64,000 nt of DNA from assembly GCA_934680015.1 (NCBI GenBank), contig CAKUSP010000002.1, positions 1 through 64,000 of the forward strand. The letters run 5' to 3'. Of the stretch, positions 44,935 through 53,321 are shown piece after piece (position 1 is the stretch's first letter; every line of letters starts with the position of its first letter). The notes under the pieces were generated by a model. The model did no database searches, had not been told where the DNA came from, and saw nothing but the letters and a program-made list of their open reading frames with translations. Source of the DNA: an uncultured Bacteroidales bacterium (GTDB taxonomy: Bacteria; Bacteroidota; Bacteroidia; Bacteroidales; UBA932). The translations under genes were made by a program, and so were the position numbers.

Positions 44935-45957
44935 ATGGCAGATATTATTCTCGGAATAGAGTCATCATGTGATGATACATCGGCGGCAGTTATTTCAGAC
45001 AGAGTACTTCTGTCGAATGTAATTGCAAGCCAGGAAGTCCATCGTGCATATGGTGGAGTGGTGCCAGAGTTGGCATCGAGAGCGCACGAACAAAATATTG
45101 TTCCGGTAGTTAGCGAGGCGTTGAAAAGGGCCGGAGTAAAGGCTTCGGAATTGACTGCGATTGCTTTCACCCGCGGTCCGGGGCTTTTGGGCTCTTTATT
45201 GGTAGGAACTTCATTCGCAAAGGCGTTGGCATTGGCCCTCGATATCCCGCTTGTTATGGTTAATCACCTGCAGGGGCATGTCTTGGCTGGTTTTGTTCGA
45301 CAAAAAGACGTCCCTGTTCGTGAGCCTTCTTTCCCATACCTATGTCTTCTAGTGTCGGGTGGTAATTCTCAGATAGTTAAGGTGAATTCGCCACTGGATT
45401 TTGAAATTTTAGGTGCCACTATTGACGATGCCGTTGGGGAGGCCTTTGACAAATGCTCGAAGATGATGGGTCTAGGATATCCAGGAGGCCCTATAATAGA
45501 TAGACTTGCTAAGGAAGGTAATCCTTTACGATTTACATTTGCTAAGCCTCATATCTCAGGTCTAGATTATAGTTTTAGTGGAGTAAAGACATCTCTTTTA
45601 TATTTTGTGCGAGATCAGATGGCTCTCGATCCGGAATTTATGGAAAAAAATAAGGCGGATATTTGTGCTTCTTTCCAAAAGACGCTGATAGACATATTGA
45701 TGGATAAATTAGTAAAGGCGGCTAAGCAGACAGGGATTAAGGATATAGCAATAGGTGGAGGAGTTTCTGCTAATAGCGGATTGCGTTCCAGAATGATTGA
45801 AGAGGGTAAGTGTCGTGGTTGGAATGTATTTTTGCCTGAGTTTAAGTTTACTACTGATAACGCGGCCATGATAGCTATTGCTGGTTATTTCCATTACTTA
45901 AATGGGGAGAGATGTCCTCTTGACATAGCTCCGGTTTCTAGAATTGCCGATTTTTAG
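44935..45957 (+). CDS. tsaD: tRNA N6-threonylcarbamoyladenosine transferase TsaD
   Basis: A 340-residue ASKHA-fold enzyme completing t6A37 synthesis with TsaB/TsaE. It has GIESSCDDTS, the metal-binding HLQGH motif, SGGNSQI and GGGVSANSGLR. The start is ATG 44935; a TTG at 44923 would lie within the -7 box and add MPIA ahead of the conserved start. The FAD protein gene follows after 4 bp. mtaB in the divergent operon acts on the product of this pathway. Confidence 0.96.
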   Translation: MADIILGIESSCDDTSAAVISDRVLLSNVIASQEVHRAYGGVVPELASRAHEQNIVPVVSEALKRAGVKASELTAIAFTRGPGLLGSLLVGTSFAKALALALDIPLVMVNHLQGHVLAGFVRQKDVPVREPSFPYLCLLVSGGNSQIVKVNSPLDFEILGATIDDAVGEAFDKCSKMMGLGYPGGPIIDRLAKEGNPLRFTFAKPHISGLDYSFSGVKTSLLYFVRDQMALDPEFMEKNKADICASFQKTLIDILMDKLVKAAKQTGIKDIAIGGGVSANSGLRSRMIEEGKCRGWNVFLPEFKFTTDNAAMIAIAGYFHYLNGERCPLDIAPVSRIADF

Positions 45958-45961
45958 CTAT

Positions 45962-47494
45962 ATGAGAATTTACGAATTCTCCACACCACTTTCTCAGCGA
46001 CTTACTCTTGAGGATATAGAATCTTATCTTCGAAAAAAATTCGCAGATAATACTCTTAATGCCATAGTTAAACGGAGTATTGATGCTAGGGGAGAGGCCG
46101 TGTTTCGTTATCGTTGCGAGATATATACAGGCTCTGATAACTTTGTCCCTTATACACTTCCTAGATATGAAGATGTACATAATGCGGAAGCGGTTATTGT
46201 GGTGGGGGCTGGCCCGGCAGGATTATTTGCGGCGTTAAGACTATTGATGATGGGTCTTAAACCTATTATTCTTGAGAGGGGTAAGGATGTGCATTCTCGT
46301 AAAAGAGACGTGGCGCTTTTGTCTCGAGAGGGAATTTTATCTTCTGATTCTAATTATTGTTATGGAGAGGGAGGTGCTGGGACTTTTTCTGATGGGAAAC
46401 TTTATACCAGGTCTTCAAAAAGGGGAGATAATAGGGAAGTTTTATATCAGTTTGTGAGCTTCGGGGCTTCTGAAGATATCCTGATCGATGCTCATCCGCA
46501 TATTGGCTCAGATAAATTGCCTGCCATTATTGAAAAAATAAGGAAGTGCATAATTGAGCATGGAGGAGAGTATCACTTTAATAGCAAGGTTGTTTCCATT
46601 TCTTCAGATGGGGGGCTTCGCTTAGTTCGCTGTGCAGACGGAAGCGAATATTGTTCGAAAGCTGTAATTCTGGCCAGTGGTCATTCCGGTAAAGATATTT
46701 ACCAGATGCTTTCTGCTTCAGGCGGAATGCTTCAAGCAAAAGGATTTGCCCTTGGGGTAAGAGTTGAGCACCCGCAAGAACTTATTAATAGAGCTCAGTA
46801 CCATGGAAAGTGGAAAAAATCTTATCCAAGTGCGGAGTATTCTTTTGTTCAGCAGGTTGATGGTCGTGGAGTATTTTCTTTTTGCATGTGCCCTGGAGGG
46901 GTTTTGGTGCCATCTTCTACTGAGCCTGGGACAGTGGTTCTAAACGGCATGTCGAATTCCTTTAGAAATTCTTTTTGGGCCAATTCTGGTGTGGTCGTTC
47001 AGGTAGAGCCTGAGGATGTGCCTGGTGATTCTGCATTTAGGCTGTTGGATTTTCAGATGGAAGTGGAGCGTAATATGTACGCGTGTGCCAGGAGTCTAAC
47101 TAATAATGCAAATCCATTCACTGCGCCGGCGCAGCGAATGGTCGATTTTTGTCGGGGATATTTGTCGGATAACTTGCCACGTACTTCATATTCTCCAGGT
47201 GTAGTAAGTGCGCCTTTGCATCTTGCTCTTCCGCCAATGGTCTCTACTAGACTTCAAAAAGCTTTTCCTAAAGTCAGGATCGGTGGATATTACACTAACG
47301 AAGCTTTGCTTTTAGGGGTGGAGAGTCGTACATCTTCTCCTATACGCTTGCCACGTGATCCCCAGACACTTGAGTATGTGTCCATGAGAGGAATCTTCCC
47401 TTGTGGTGAGGGAGCAGGCTATGCTGGAGGTATAGTTTCATCTGCTGTGGATGGTATTCGCGCTGCCATCTCTGTGGCTACCCTTTTAGGGTAA
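45962..47494 (+). CDS. FAD-dependent dehydrogenase-like protein (COG2509-type)
   Basis: A 510-residue flavoprotein. A short N-terminal ferredoxin-like domain (about 1-75) is followed by the Rossmann FAD motif VVGAGPAGLFAALRL and a second dinucleotide-type block. The active-site-region CYGEGGAGTFSDGKLYT, SGHSGKDI and GEGAGYAGGI near the end are conserved in this uncharacterised NAD(FAD)-utilising family. ATG 45962 follows the tsaD stop codon by 4 bp; a TTG at 45944 lies inside tsaD. It overlaps the phosphatase gene by 9 bp, tail to tail. The substrate is unknown. Confidence 0.88.
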   Translation: MRIYEFSTPLSQRLTLEDIESYLRKKFADNTLNAIVKRSIDARGEAVFRYRCEIYTGSDNFVPYTLPRYEDVHNAEAVIVVGAGPAGLFAALRLLMMGLKPIILERGKDVHSRKRDVALLSREGILSSDSNYCYGEGGAGTFSDGKLYTRSSKRGDNREVLYQFVSFGASEDILIDAHPHIGSDKLPAIIEKIRKCIIEHGGEYHFNSKVVSISSDGGLRLVRCADGSEYCSKAVILASGHSGKDIYQMLSASGGMLQAKGFALGVRVEHPQELINRAQYHGKWKKSYPSAEYSFVQQVDGRGVFSFCMCPGGVLVPSSTEPGTVVLNGMSNSFRNSFWANSGVVVQVEPEDVPGDSAFRLLDFQMEVERNMYACARSLTNNANPFTAPAQRMVDFCRGYLSDNLPRTSYSPGVVSAPLHLALPPMVSTRLQKAFPKVRIGGYYTNEALLLGVESRTSSPIRLPRDPQTLEYVSMRGIFPCGEGAGYAGGIVSSAVDGIRAAISVATLLG

Positions 47495-47974
47495 ATGCGA
47501 CGAAAATGCGTGTAACTTGGTGGCTATTATAGAATTCATTAATCCGTTGCAACCCTCCAGTATATCTTGAAATGCTTGTTCAAAATCCCCTGAATACCAT
47601 GGATCGTCCACATCCCCGCTACGTGAGGTGTAGGACATCAAAAGGTGAATTTTATTTTCCGGATCTAATGGGATAATTTTTTTTAGTAGCTTTAAATTAC
47701 TGGAGTCCATACATATTAGTCGGTCAAATCTTGTATAGTCTTCCTTGTTTACGCTTCTAGCTTTTTTATTAGGATCGAACCATACGCCATGGGAATTAAG
47801 GCACCTTCTTGCAGGAGGATAAATGGGATTGCCACATTCTTCATCTGATACAGCTGCAGATTCTATGTAAAAGTGGTTTTCCAATCCTTTTGCTTTAACC
47901 AAAGCTTTCATTATGAATTCGGCCATTGGGCTGCGGCAGATATTGCCATGGCATATAAATAGGATCTTAATCAT
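47486..47974 (-). CDS. Low-molecular-weight protein-tyrosine phosphatase
   Basis: A 162-residue phosphatase with the P-loop CHGNICRSP (CX5R) near the N-terminus and the general-acid loop DDPWYSGDF. The catalytic set is complete. It lies 14 bp downstream of the GH125-esterase gene on the same strand and so may be the last gene of the mannan PUL transcript, an unusual position. In other bacteria such enzymes dephosphorylate tyrosine autokinases of polysaccharide export; no such kinase is present here. Confidence 0.9.
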   Translation of the reverse strand: MIKILFICHGNICRSPMAEFIMKALVKAKGLENHFYIESAAVSDEECGNPIYPPARRCLNSHGVWFDPNKKARSVNKEDYTRFDRLICMDSSNLKLLKKIIPLDPENKIHLLMSYTSRSGDVDDPWYSGDFEQAFQDILEGCNGLMNSIIATKLHAFSSHLP

Positions 47975-47988
47975 ATTAGAAGAATCTG

Positions 47989-50217
47989 CTATCTTAGGTA
48001 CTTTTCGAAGAACTTCCAGACATTAAGGCAGGTATCTATATATCGATTAGACCAACTATGATCTCCACCTTCTACTTCGTAGAGTAGTACTTCGCACTCA
48101 GGCCCATCCTTGTAAGTTGGTTTACCTCCCGAATAAGTGTGTAGTACAACACGTTTACGCTCCGATGAAAGTACCTCCTTAGTGTAGCGTTTGCAGTCAT
48201 TGGCACAGACTATGCGGCTTACAGCCGTAGGAACTGCCAGATAAGCACCCCAGCCTCCTTCTCCAGTAGAATCGCCATCCCATAGGGATATCTGGTCGTC
48301 TGTCCCATGTACTTCCATAAATGGAATAGGGTGTGGATATGTGTCTTTCATTACATCCAATGTCAATCCCGCTATAGAGGCTATGGCAGAAAAGGTACGA
48401 GGGTTTTCCGAAGCCATTTTATAGCACATCTCTCCACCATTGGACATACCAGTGAGAAATACATTTTTATCACTAAGAGAGAATTCTTTACATAGATATT
48501 TCACCAGGTGCGTAATGTATTTCACATCATCAATTTTATATTCTAACTGGAAAGGATAGCCTACATTCCAACTACGATGCCCAGTAGGGTCTTCAGCTCC
48601 TTGTGGATAGCATACTGCAAATCCTTTTTCTTTAGCAAGCTCTATAAAACGAAGTCCATCATCGAGTGCTCTACCGCCATAACCATGAAGCACGAGCACA
48701 AGTGGAAGAGTCTGATCTTCATACCCTTCTGGGCGATAAATATATGAGAGTCTATCTATTCCTTGATCTTTCAATACGACTTTAGTGCAGATTCCTTCTG
48801 GTGATGTGCTCACTGATTCTTTCTCTTCGTTTCCACATAGAATATCAGTATACCCTCTTTCTATAAGATTTAGGATCAATTCTCCGAATAAGGTGTTTTG
48901 CCAAGCGAACCACTCTCGGGTAAAATTCGTCGGGTCATCCTTATGGAAGGATTCATGCATGAAACCTGTCCCTGCATCGGTAGATAATAGCATATCGATA
49001 CAGCTCTTTATTTCCTGAGGGTCGCTAGTTGTAAAGGCACGCATCATAATGCTCATTGGCCATATCATATCATATCCAACATGAGGACCACCTATCCCTT
49101 CTCCTGCGTTTCCTTTAAAGAAGTAAGGATTATATTCACTTAATACAAAGCGTCTTGTGTTTTGGTATATAGGATCGTTAACGTCGATATCCCCTAGATA
49201 AGGCATGGCCAAAAGGCTTGGAACATTAGCATCGTCCATAAGGAACTTATTTCCGAATCCGTCTACTTCAAAAGCATATATCTCTCCAAATTCTGGATGG
49301 AAAGCCACCGCATTTTCTTTAATGGCTTTTTCTACTTCGTCAGCCAAAGTTAGACATTCCAAAGCCAAATCCTTGCGGGAATTTACGACTTCTAGAATCT
49401 CTGCTGCTTTCCTTAAAGAGGTAACAGCGAAAAAGTTAGATGGTATTAAAAATTCGAAGGTGGTGGCATCATCCGATGGACGAAACGCCGATGCTATCAG
49501 GCCACAAGGTTTCACTGGCTGTCCTTTCCCTCCACAACATTTGGTATCGAATTCTCTATCTGTTACCCTCGTAAATATATATGAACCATGACCTTCCTTA
49601 CGTTGCTGCTCCTTTAATGTAGCGAGAATCTTAGTCATGCCTTCTATCCATTTGTCGCCAAATACGGAAGTGTCACCAGTAATTTTCCAATACTCATAGG
49701 CAAGTCTTATAGGATAACATTGAGAGTCAATTTCCCATTTACGCTCGTGATCATTAGGGTTCATGTCCGTATTATCCGACATCCAATGTCCGCCCGTTGG
49801 CCCGTCATTGAAGGCATTGGCATAAGGGTCTATGCATATAGAATAGAATTGACGGTTAATTACACCGGCTATCATCTCGCGCAAATGCTCATCTTCTGCA
49901 CACAGCTTAACATAAGGCCAGACTTGAGCTCCCGAATCCCGAAGCCACATGGCATGAATGTCACCTGTATAGACAAATGTATCAGGCTGTCCATTTTCGT
50001 CGTATCGAAAGTGGACGGTGGTGTCCAAAGTGTTCGGAAAACAGTTTGCGAACATCCATGCCAGTTTGGGATTACTGCTCAGCAGTGAACTGACTTCTAC
50101 GATGGTTTGTTCTACCGCCTGCGAGGTGAATAGACGATTTTGCGGAGCGGGGCGCTTGCTTTCGTAGTTTGCTGTGGCGCAGAGTAAAACCAGTGCAAGA
50201 GAGAGTATCGATTTCAT
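47989..50217 (-). CDS. GH125 exo-alpha-1,6-mannosidase fused to an alpha/beta-hydrolase esterase
   Basis: A 742-residue secreted two-domain enzyme. Residues about 30-460 form a GH125 exo-alpha-1,6-mannosidase (TGDIHAMWLRDS, GHWMSDNTDMNPNDHERKWE, GEGIGGPHVGYDMIWPM). After a short linker, residues about 475-742 form an LpqC/PHB-depolymerase-like esterase. It has LVLHGYGG, nucleophile motif GMSNGG (Ser592), acid in HGTDD (Asp640 or 641) and His720 in GGDHSW. It has an N-terminal signal (to about residue 18) without a clear lipobox, so it is probably periplasmic. The fusion would remove an ester group and alpha-1,6-mannose from the same oligosaccharide. It lies 5 bp after the GH92 gene. Confidence 0.9.
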   Translation of the reverse strand: MKSILSLALVLLCATANYESKRPAPQNRLFTSQAVEQTIVEVSSLLSSNPKLAWMFANCFPNTLDTTVHFRYDENGQPDTFVYTGDIHAMWLRDSGAQVWPYVKLCAEDEHLREMIAGVINRQFYSICIDPYANAFNDGPTGGHWMSDNTDMNPNDHERKWEIDSQCYPIRLAYEYWKITGDTSVFGDKWIEGMTKILATLKEQQRKEGHGSYIFTRVTDREFDTKCCGGKGQPVKPCGLIASAFRPSDDATTFEFLIPSNFFAVTSLRKAAEILEVVNSRKDLALECLTLADEVEKAIKENAVAFHPEFGEIYAFEVDGFGNKFLMDDANVPSLLAMPYLGDIDVNDPIYQNTRRFVLSEYNPYFFKGNAGEGIGGPHVGYDMIWPMSIMMRAFTTSDPQEIKSCIDMLLSTDAGTGFMHESFHKDDPTNFTREWFAWQNTLFGELILNLIERGYTDILCGNEEKESVSTSPEGICTKVVLKDQGIDRLSYIYRPEGYEDQTLPLVLVLHGYGGRALDDGLRFIELAKEKGFAVCYPQGAEDPTGHRSWNVGYPFQLEYKIDDVKYITHLVKYLCKEFSLSDKNVFLTGMSNGGEMCYKMASENPRTFSAIASIAGLTLDVMKDTYPHPIPFMEVHGTDDQISLWDGDSTGEGGWGAYLAVPTAVSRIVCANDCKRYTKEVLSSERKRVVLHTYSGGKPTYKDGPECEVLLYEVEGGDHSWSNRYIDTCLNVWKFFEKYLR

Positions 50218-50222
50218 GATTA

Positions 50223-52496
50223 TTAGTTATTATTTGAAAGAGAATATGGTCTATCGGTAAGTGATATGCCTCTGTCGTAATTAGGTTTGTCTGACATTTC
50301 GAAATTTATAACCGGTCCATCAAGAAGGTCGAAGTGCTCGAAATATACAGGCGAATAGGCTTTACCATTCATTTCGATGCCTTGTACATAGAAGTGTGTA
50401 TCATCATTTTCCGGGGCATTTATGGAAATAGTGTTCCCATTTGAAAGATGAATGTGTGCCTGCTTGAAAAGAGGCGTGCCTATGGCGTATTGAGTGGTGC
50501 CAGGACAGACTGGATAGAAACCAAGTGCGGAGAATACGTACCAGGCTGAAGTCTGTCCGTTATCTTCATCTCCACAATATCCGTCAGGGTTAGGCGTGTA
50601 GAATTTTTCCATCACTTCGCGGATTCGCATTTGAGCTTTCCATGGCTGACCGCCCCAATCGTATAGATAAAGCATGTGCTGGATAGGTTGGTTACCATGG
50701 GCATAATTACCCATGTTCATTATTTGCATCTCCCTTATTTCGTGAATGGTAAATCCATAATAACTATCATCGAAAATAGGTGGCATCTCGAATATCTCAT
50801 CCATTGTCTTTAGAAATCCATCATCGCCACCCATAAGATCAGAGAGACCTGCAGGGTCGTGGAATACAGACCATGTGTATTGGAGTGCGTTCCCTTCCGT
50901 GAAATCTCCGCCCCATTTGTATGGATTAAGAGGAAGGGAAAAATCGCCATTGGCTTTTCGTCCGCACATAAGTCCGGCATCTTTCAAAAAGAGCTTTTTA
51001 TAGTTCATTGCGCGGTTTTTGAAAACTTTTATTTCACTGTTGCGTTTACCTAGTGCTTGACCTAATCGATAGATGCACCAATCATCGTAGGCATATTCTA
51101 ATGTGCGTGCAGCACTTTCATTGATGCCAATATCGCATGGTACATAGCCAAGTTTATTATATTCCTTCCATCCTAGTCTTCCTGTAGATTCTACTTCGGG
51201 ATGTACGGCTTTCGTACCATGACAAACTGCCTCCCAGAGTATCTGGATATCATAGCCTCTAATGCCTTTTATCCATGCATCGGCTACCACTGAAGCCGAG
51301 TTATTTCCTACCATACATCCTCTATGTCCCGGGCTTGCCCATTCAGGAAGGAACCCACTTTCTAGGTAGGCGTTTACCAAACCTTCCTGCATTTTTGCGC
51401 TCATCTCTGGATATACTAGATTAAGCAGAGGGAATAGAGAACGGAATGTATCCCAAAACCCCGTATCAGTAAACATATATCCGTCTCTTAACTCTCCATT
51501 ATATGGGCTATAGTGACGAACTTTTCCGTTTTTATCGATTTCACTGAGATTACGAGGGAATAGTACTGAGCGATAAAGGCAAGAATAGAAAGTTCTTAGG
51601 TGGTCAATGTCGTTATCTTTGATTTCTATGCGGCCAAGGATTCTGTTCCATTCATCCTTGCTTTCTTTGCATAATCTGTCAAAGGTACCATCTCCAAGTT
51701 CTTTTAAATTCAATTCGGCTTGCTCTAGACTTATAAATGATGAGGCTACTCTTAAAGCTACTTTCTGTCCTTTTGAGGTTTTGAATCCTACTATTGCTCC
51801 GCTGTGTGACGAATTTGACTCAAGCGCATCGTTTTCATGTTCTCCATCTGAAATGGTATGCATGTATTCGAAAGGTGTATCACAATCTATTACAAACCAA
51901 TTCTTGAAATTTTTCGGAACTCCACCGGAATTCTTAGTGGTGTATCCTACTATACGATTTTTTTCTGGGAGTATTTTAATGTAAGACCCATTGTCGAATG
52001 CATCTACGACTAGATAGGACATGTCCTTTTGTGGGTATGTCAGTCTAAATGCAGCGGCACGGCTTGTTGTGGTCATTTCAGCCACAACATCATGGTCTGC
52101 TAAATATACAGAGTAATAATATGGTGTAGCTTTTTCGGTTTTATGGGAAAACCAACTGGCTCTTTGCTCTTGATCGAAAACTGCACCAGTGGTAACTGGC
52201 ATAATCGCGAATTGGCCATAATCGTTAATCCACGGGCTTGGTTGATGTGTTTGTTTGAATCCTCGGATTTTGTCTGCATCGTAGGTGTAGGCCCATCCGT
52301 CGCCCATAGTCCCTGTCATTGGAGTCCAGAAGTTCATCCCCCAAGGACGTGCAGTAGCAGGGTATGTATTTCCTGTTGAAAGAGAGTGCTTGGACATAGT
52401 TCCTACCAGTGTGCTGACATAATCTACAGGGCTTTTGTCTGCCGCCAATGCAGATGTGGTTAAAAGCAAAAGAGTAAGAATGGTGATTTTTTTCAT
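50223..52496 (-). CDS. GH92 alpha-mannosidase, probable alpha-1,2 type
   Basis: A 757-residue calcium-dependent exo-alpha-mannosidase with a signal peptide (MKKITILTLLLLTTSALA). Start 52496 is chosen because it begins a normal signal sequence; the frame extends to 52520 inside the upstream gene. The predicted acid is Glu534 (DFTEGNALQY), the base pair Asp643/Asp645 (GDEDNGQTSAWY) and the His585-Glu586 pair (TIHEIREM). The spacing matches the B. thetaiotaomicron BT3990 residues Glu533, His584, Glu585, Asp642 and Asp644, from memory. The His-Glu pair is linked to alpha-1,2 specificity, suggesting side-chain removal from mannan before GH125 acts. Confidence 0.93.
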   Translation of the reverse strand: MKKITILTLLLLTTSALAADKSPVDYVSTLVGTMSKHSLSTGNTYPATARPWGMNFWTPMTGTMGDGWAYTYDADKIRGFKQTHQPSPWINDYGQFAIMPVTTGAVFDQEQRASWFSHKTEKATPYYYSVYLADHDVVAEMTTTSRAAAFRLTYPQKDMSYLVVDAFDNGSYIKILPEKNRIVGYTTKNSGGVPKNFKNWFVIDCDTPFEYMHTISDGEHENDALESNSSHSGAIVGFKTSKGQKVALRVASSFISLEQAELNLKELGDGTFDRLCKESKDEWNRILGRIEIKDNDIDHLRTFYSCLYRSVLFPRNLSEIDKNGKVRHYSPYNGELRDGYMFTDTGFWDTFRSLFPLLNLVYPEMSAKMQEGLVNAYLESGFLPEWASPGHRGCMVGNNSASVVADAWIKGIRGYDIQILWEAVCHGTKAVHPEVESTGRLGWKEYNKLGYVPCDIGINESAARTLEYAYDDWCIYRLGQALGKRNSEIKVFKNRAMNYKKLFLKDAGLMCGRKANGDFSLPLNPYKWGGDFTEGNALQYTWSVFHDPAGLSDLMGGDDGFLKTMDEIFEMPPIFDDSYYGFTIHEIREMQIMNMGNYAHGNQPIQHMLYLYDWGGQPWKAQMRIREVMEKFYTPNPDGYCGDEDNGQTSAWYVFSALGFYPVCPGTTQYAIGTPLFKQAHIHLSNGNTISINAPENDDTHFYVQGIEMNGKAYSPVYFEHFDLLDGPVINFEMSDKPNYDRGISLTDRPYSLSNNN

Positions 52497-52509
52497 TGAG
52501 ATAAAGTTA

Positions 52510-53316
52510 CTAAGGTACATCGATTTCTATAGGTTCGGAATAGTTCCATCTTTTGGTTCCACTTCCCGAAGGTGTATCGCAGTTGATTCTTGCTGCAGCA
52601 CGGATAAATACTTTTCTTCCAGAAGGTATGGTTCCGTTCGATTTTATGGATATGGATTTTCCCTCTAATGGGTCAAATGCAGCTCCGCTATATTTTATCT
52701 CACTGGACCATCTGCTGTCCCTGTTTCTATATCCTACAGAGGAAGAATAACTTACGAATAATTGGATATCAGTTACATTACCATATGCAGGTTTCCAGCT
52801 TCCAGTTGCTTCGAATGCTTCAGCCAATTCTTCTCTGCTAGTAGCTCTGGTGACTTTAACCGACGCCAGAACTTTTCCAGCACTTACGACAGGCGAGGAA
52901 TCGAATTCAATTTTAAGGAATGGCTGAACTTCAAAGACTATTTCTTTTTTACCTTTCAAGTGTATATTCACGCTTTCGTCTTTTATAGGATGTCCTTCTT
53001 CTGTCTCCATAACAAGGGGTACAAAAGGTCCATCTACGCGTACATTATAATCTGCTTCGAAAAGTTTAGTGTTTTGAAAGGTTCCATCAGGTTTGCAATA
53101 AAAATCTTGAGGGGTAACATTCCCTTCCCAACTAGTTTCTATAAGTCTTACACGTATTCCTTCGGCTCCTTGGTCTGTCAGCACTGGATCTCCAGTTTTA
53201 ACATCTATAACTTTTCCGTAAAGCGTTTCGCTAGGCGCATCGTAATTATCCAATCGGAATAATTCGCAAGAGCTTATCGATAATGCCGCGATGGCAAATA
53301 TAATTATTTTGTTCAT
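52510..53316 (-). CDS. DUF3823 lipoprotein of the PUL
   Basis: A 268-residue lipoprotein (lipobox ISSC, Cys17) with the DUF3823 layout: an N-terminal carboxypeptidase-regulatory-like domain (GKVIDVKTGDPVLTDQGAEG) and a second beta-sandwich. It sits directly after SusD (5 bp), the place of SusE/SusF-type surface glycan-binding proteins, so mannan binding at the cell surface is inferred. Confidence 0.85.
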   Translation of the reverse strand: MNKIIIFAIAALSISSCELFRLDNYDAPSETLYGKVIDVKTGDPVLTDQGAEGIRVRLIETSWEGNVTPQDFYCKPDGTFQNTKLFEADYNVRVDGPFVPLVMETEEGHPIKDESVNIHLKGKKEIVFEVQPFLKIEFDSSPVVSAGKVLASVKVTRATSREELAEAFEATGSWKPAYGNVTDIQLFVSYSSSVGYRNRDSRWSSEIKYSGAAFDPLEGKSISIKSNGTIPSGRKVFIRAAARINCDTPSGSGTKRWNYSEPIEIDVP

Positions 53317-53321
53317 AATAT

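Noticed and set aside
50223..52496. GNQPIQH in the GH92 protein as a Glu-to-Gln change of the catalytic acid, implying mannosyl-phosphate hydrolase activity
   Set aside because: Counting residues places the predicted acid at FTEGN (Glu534) and the His-Glu pair at TIHEI, both intact, so the Gln is elsewhere.
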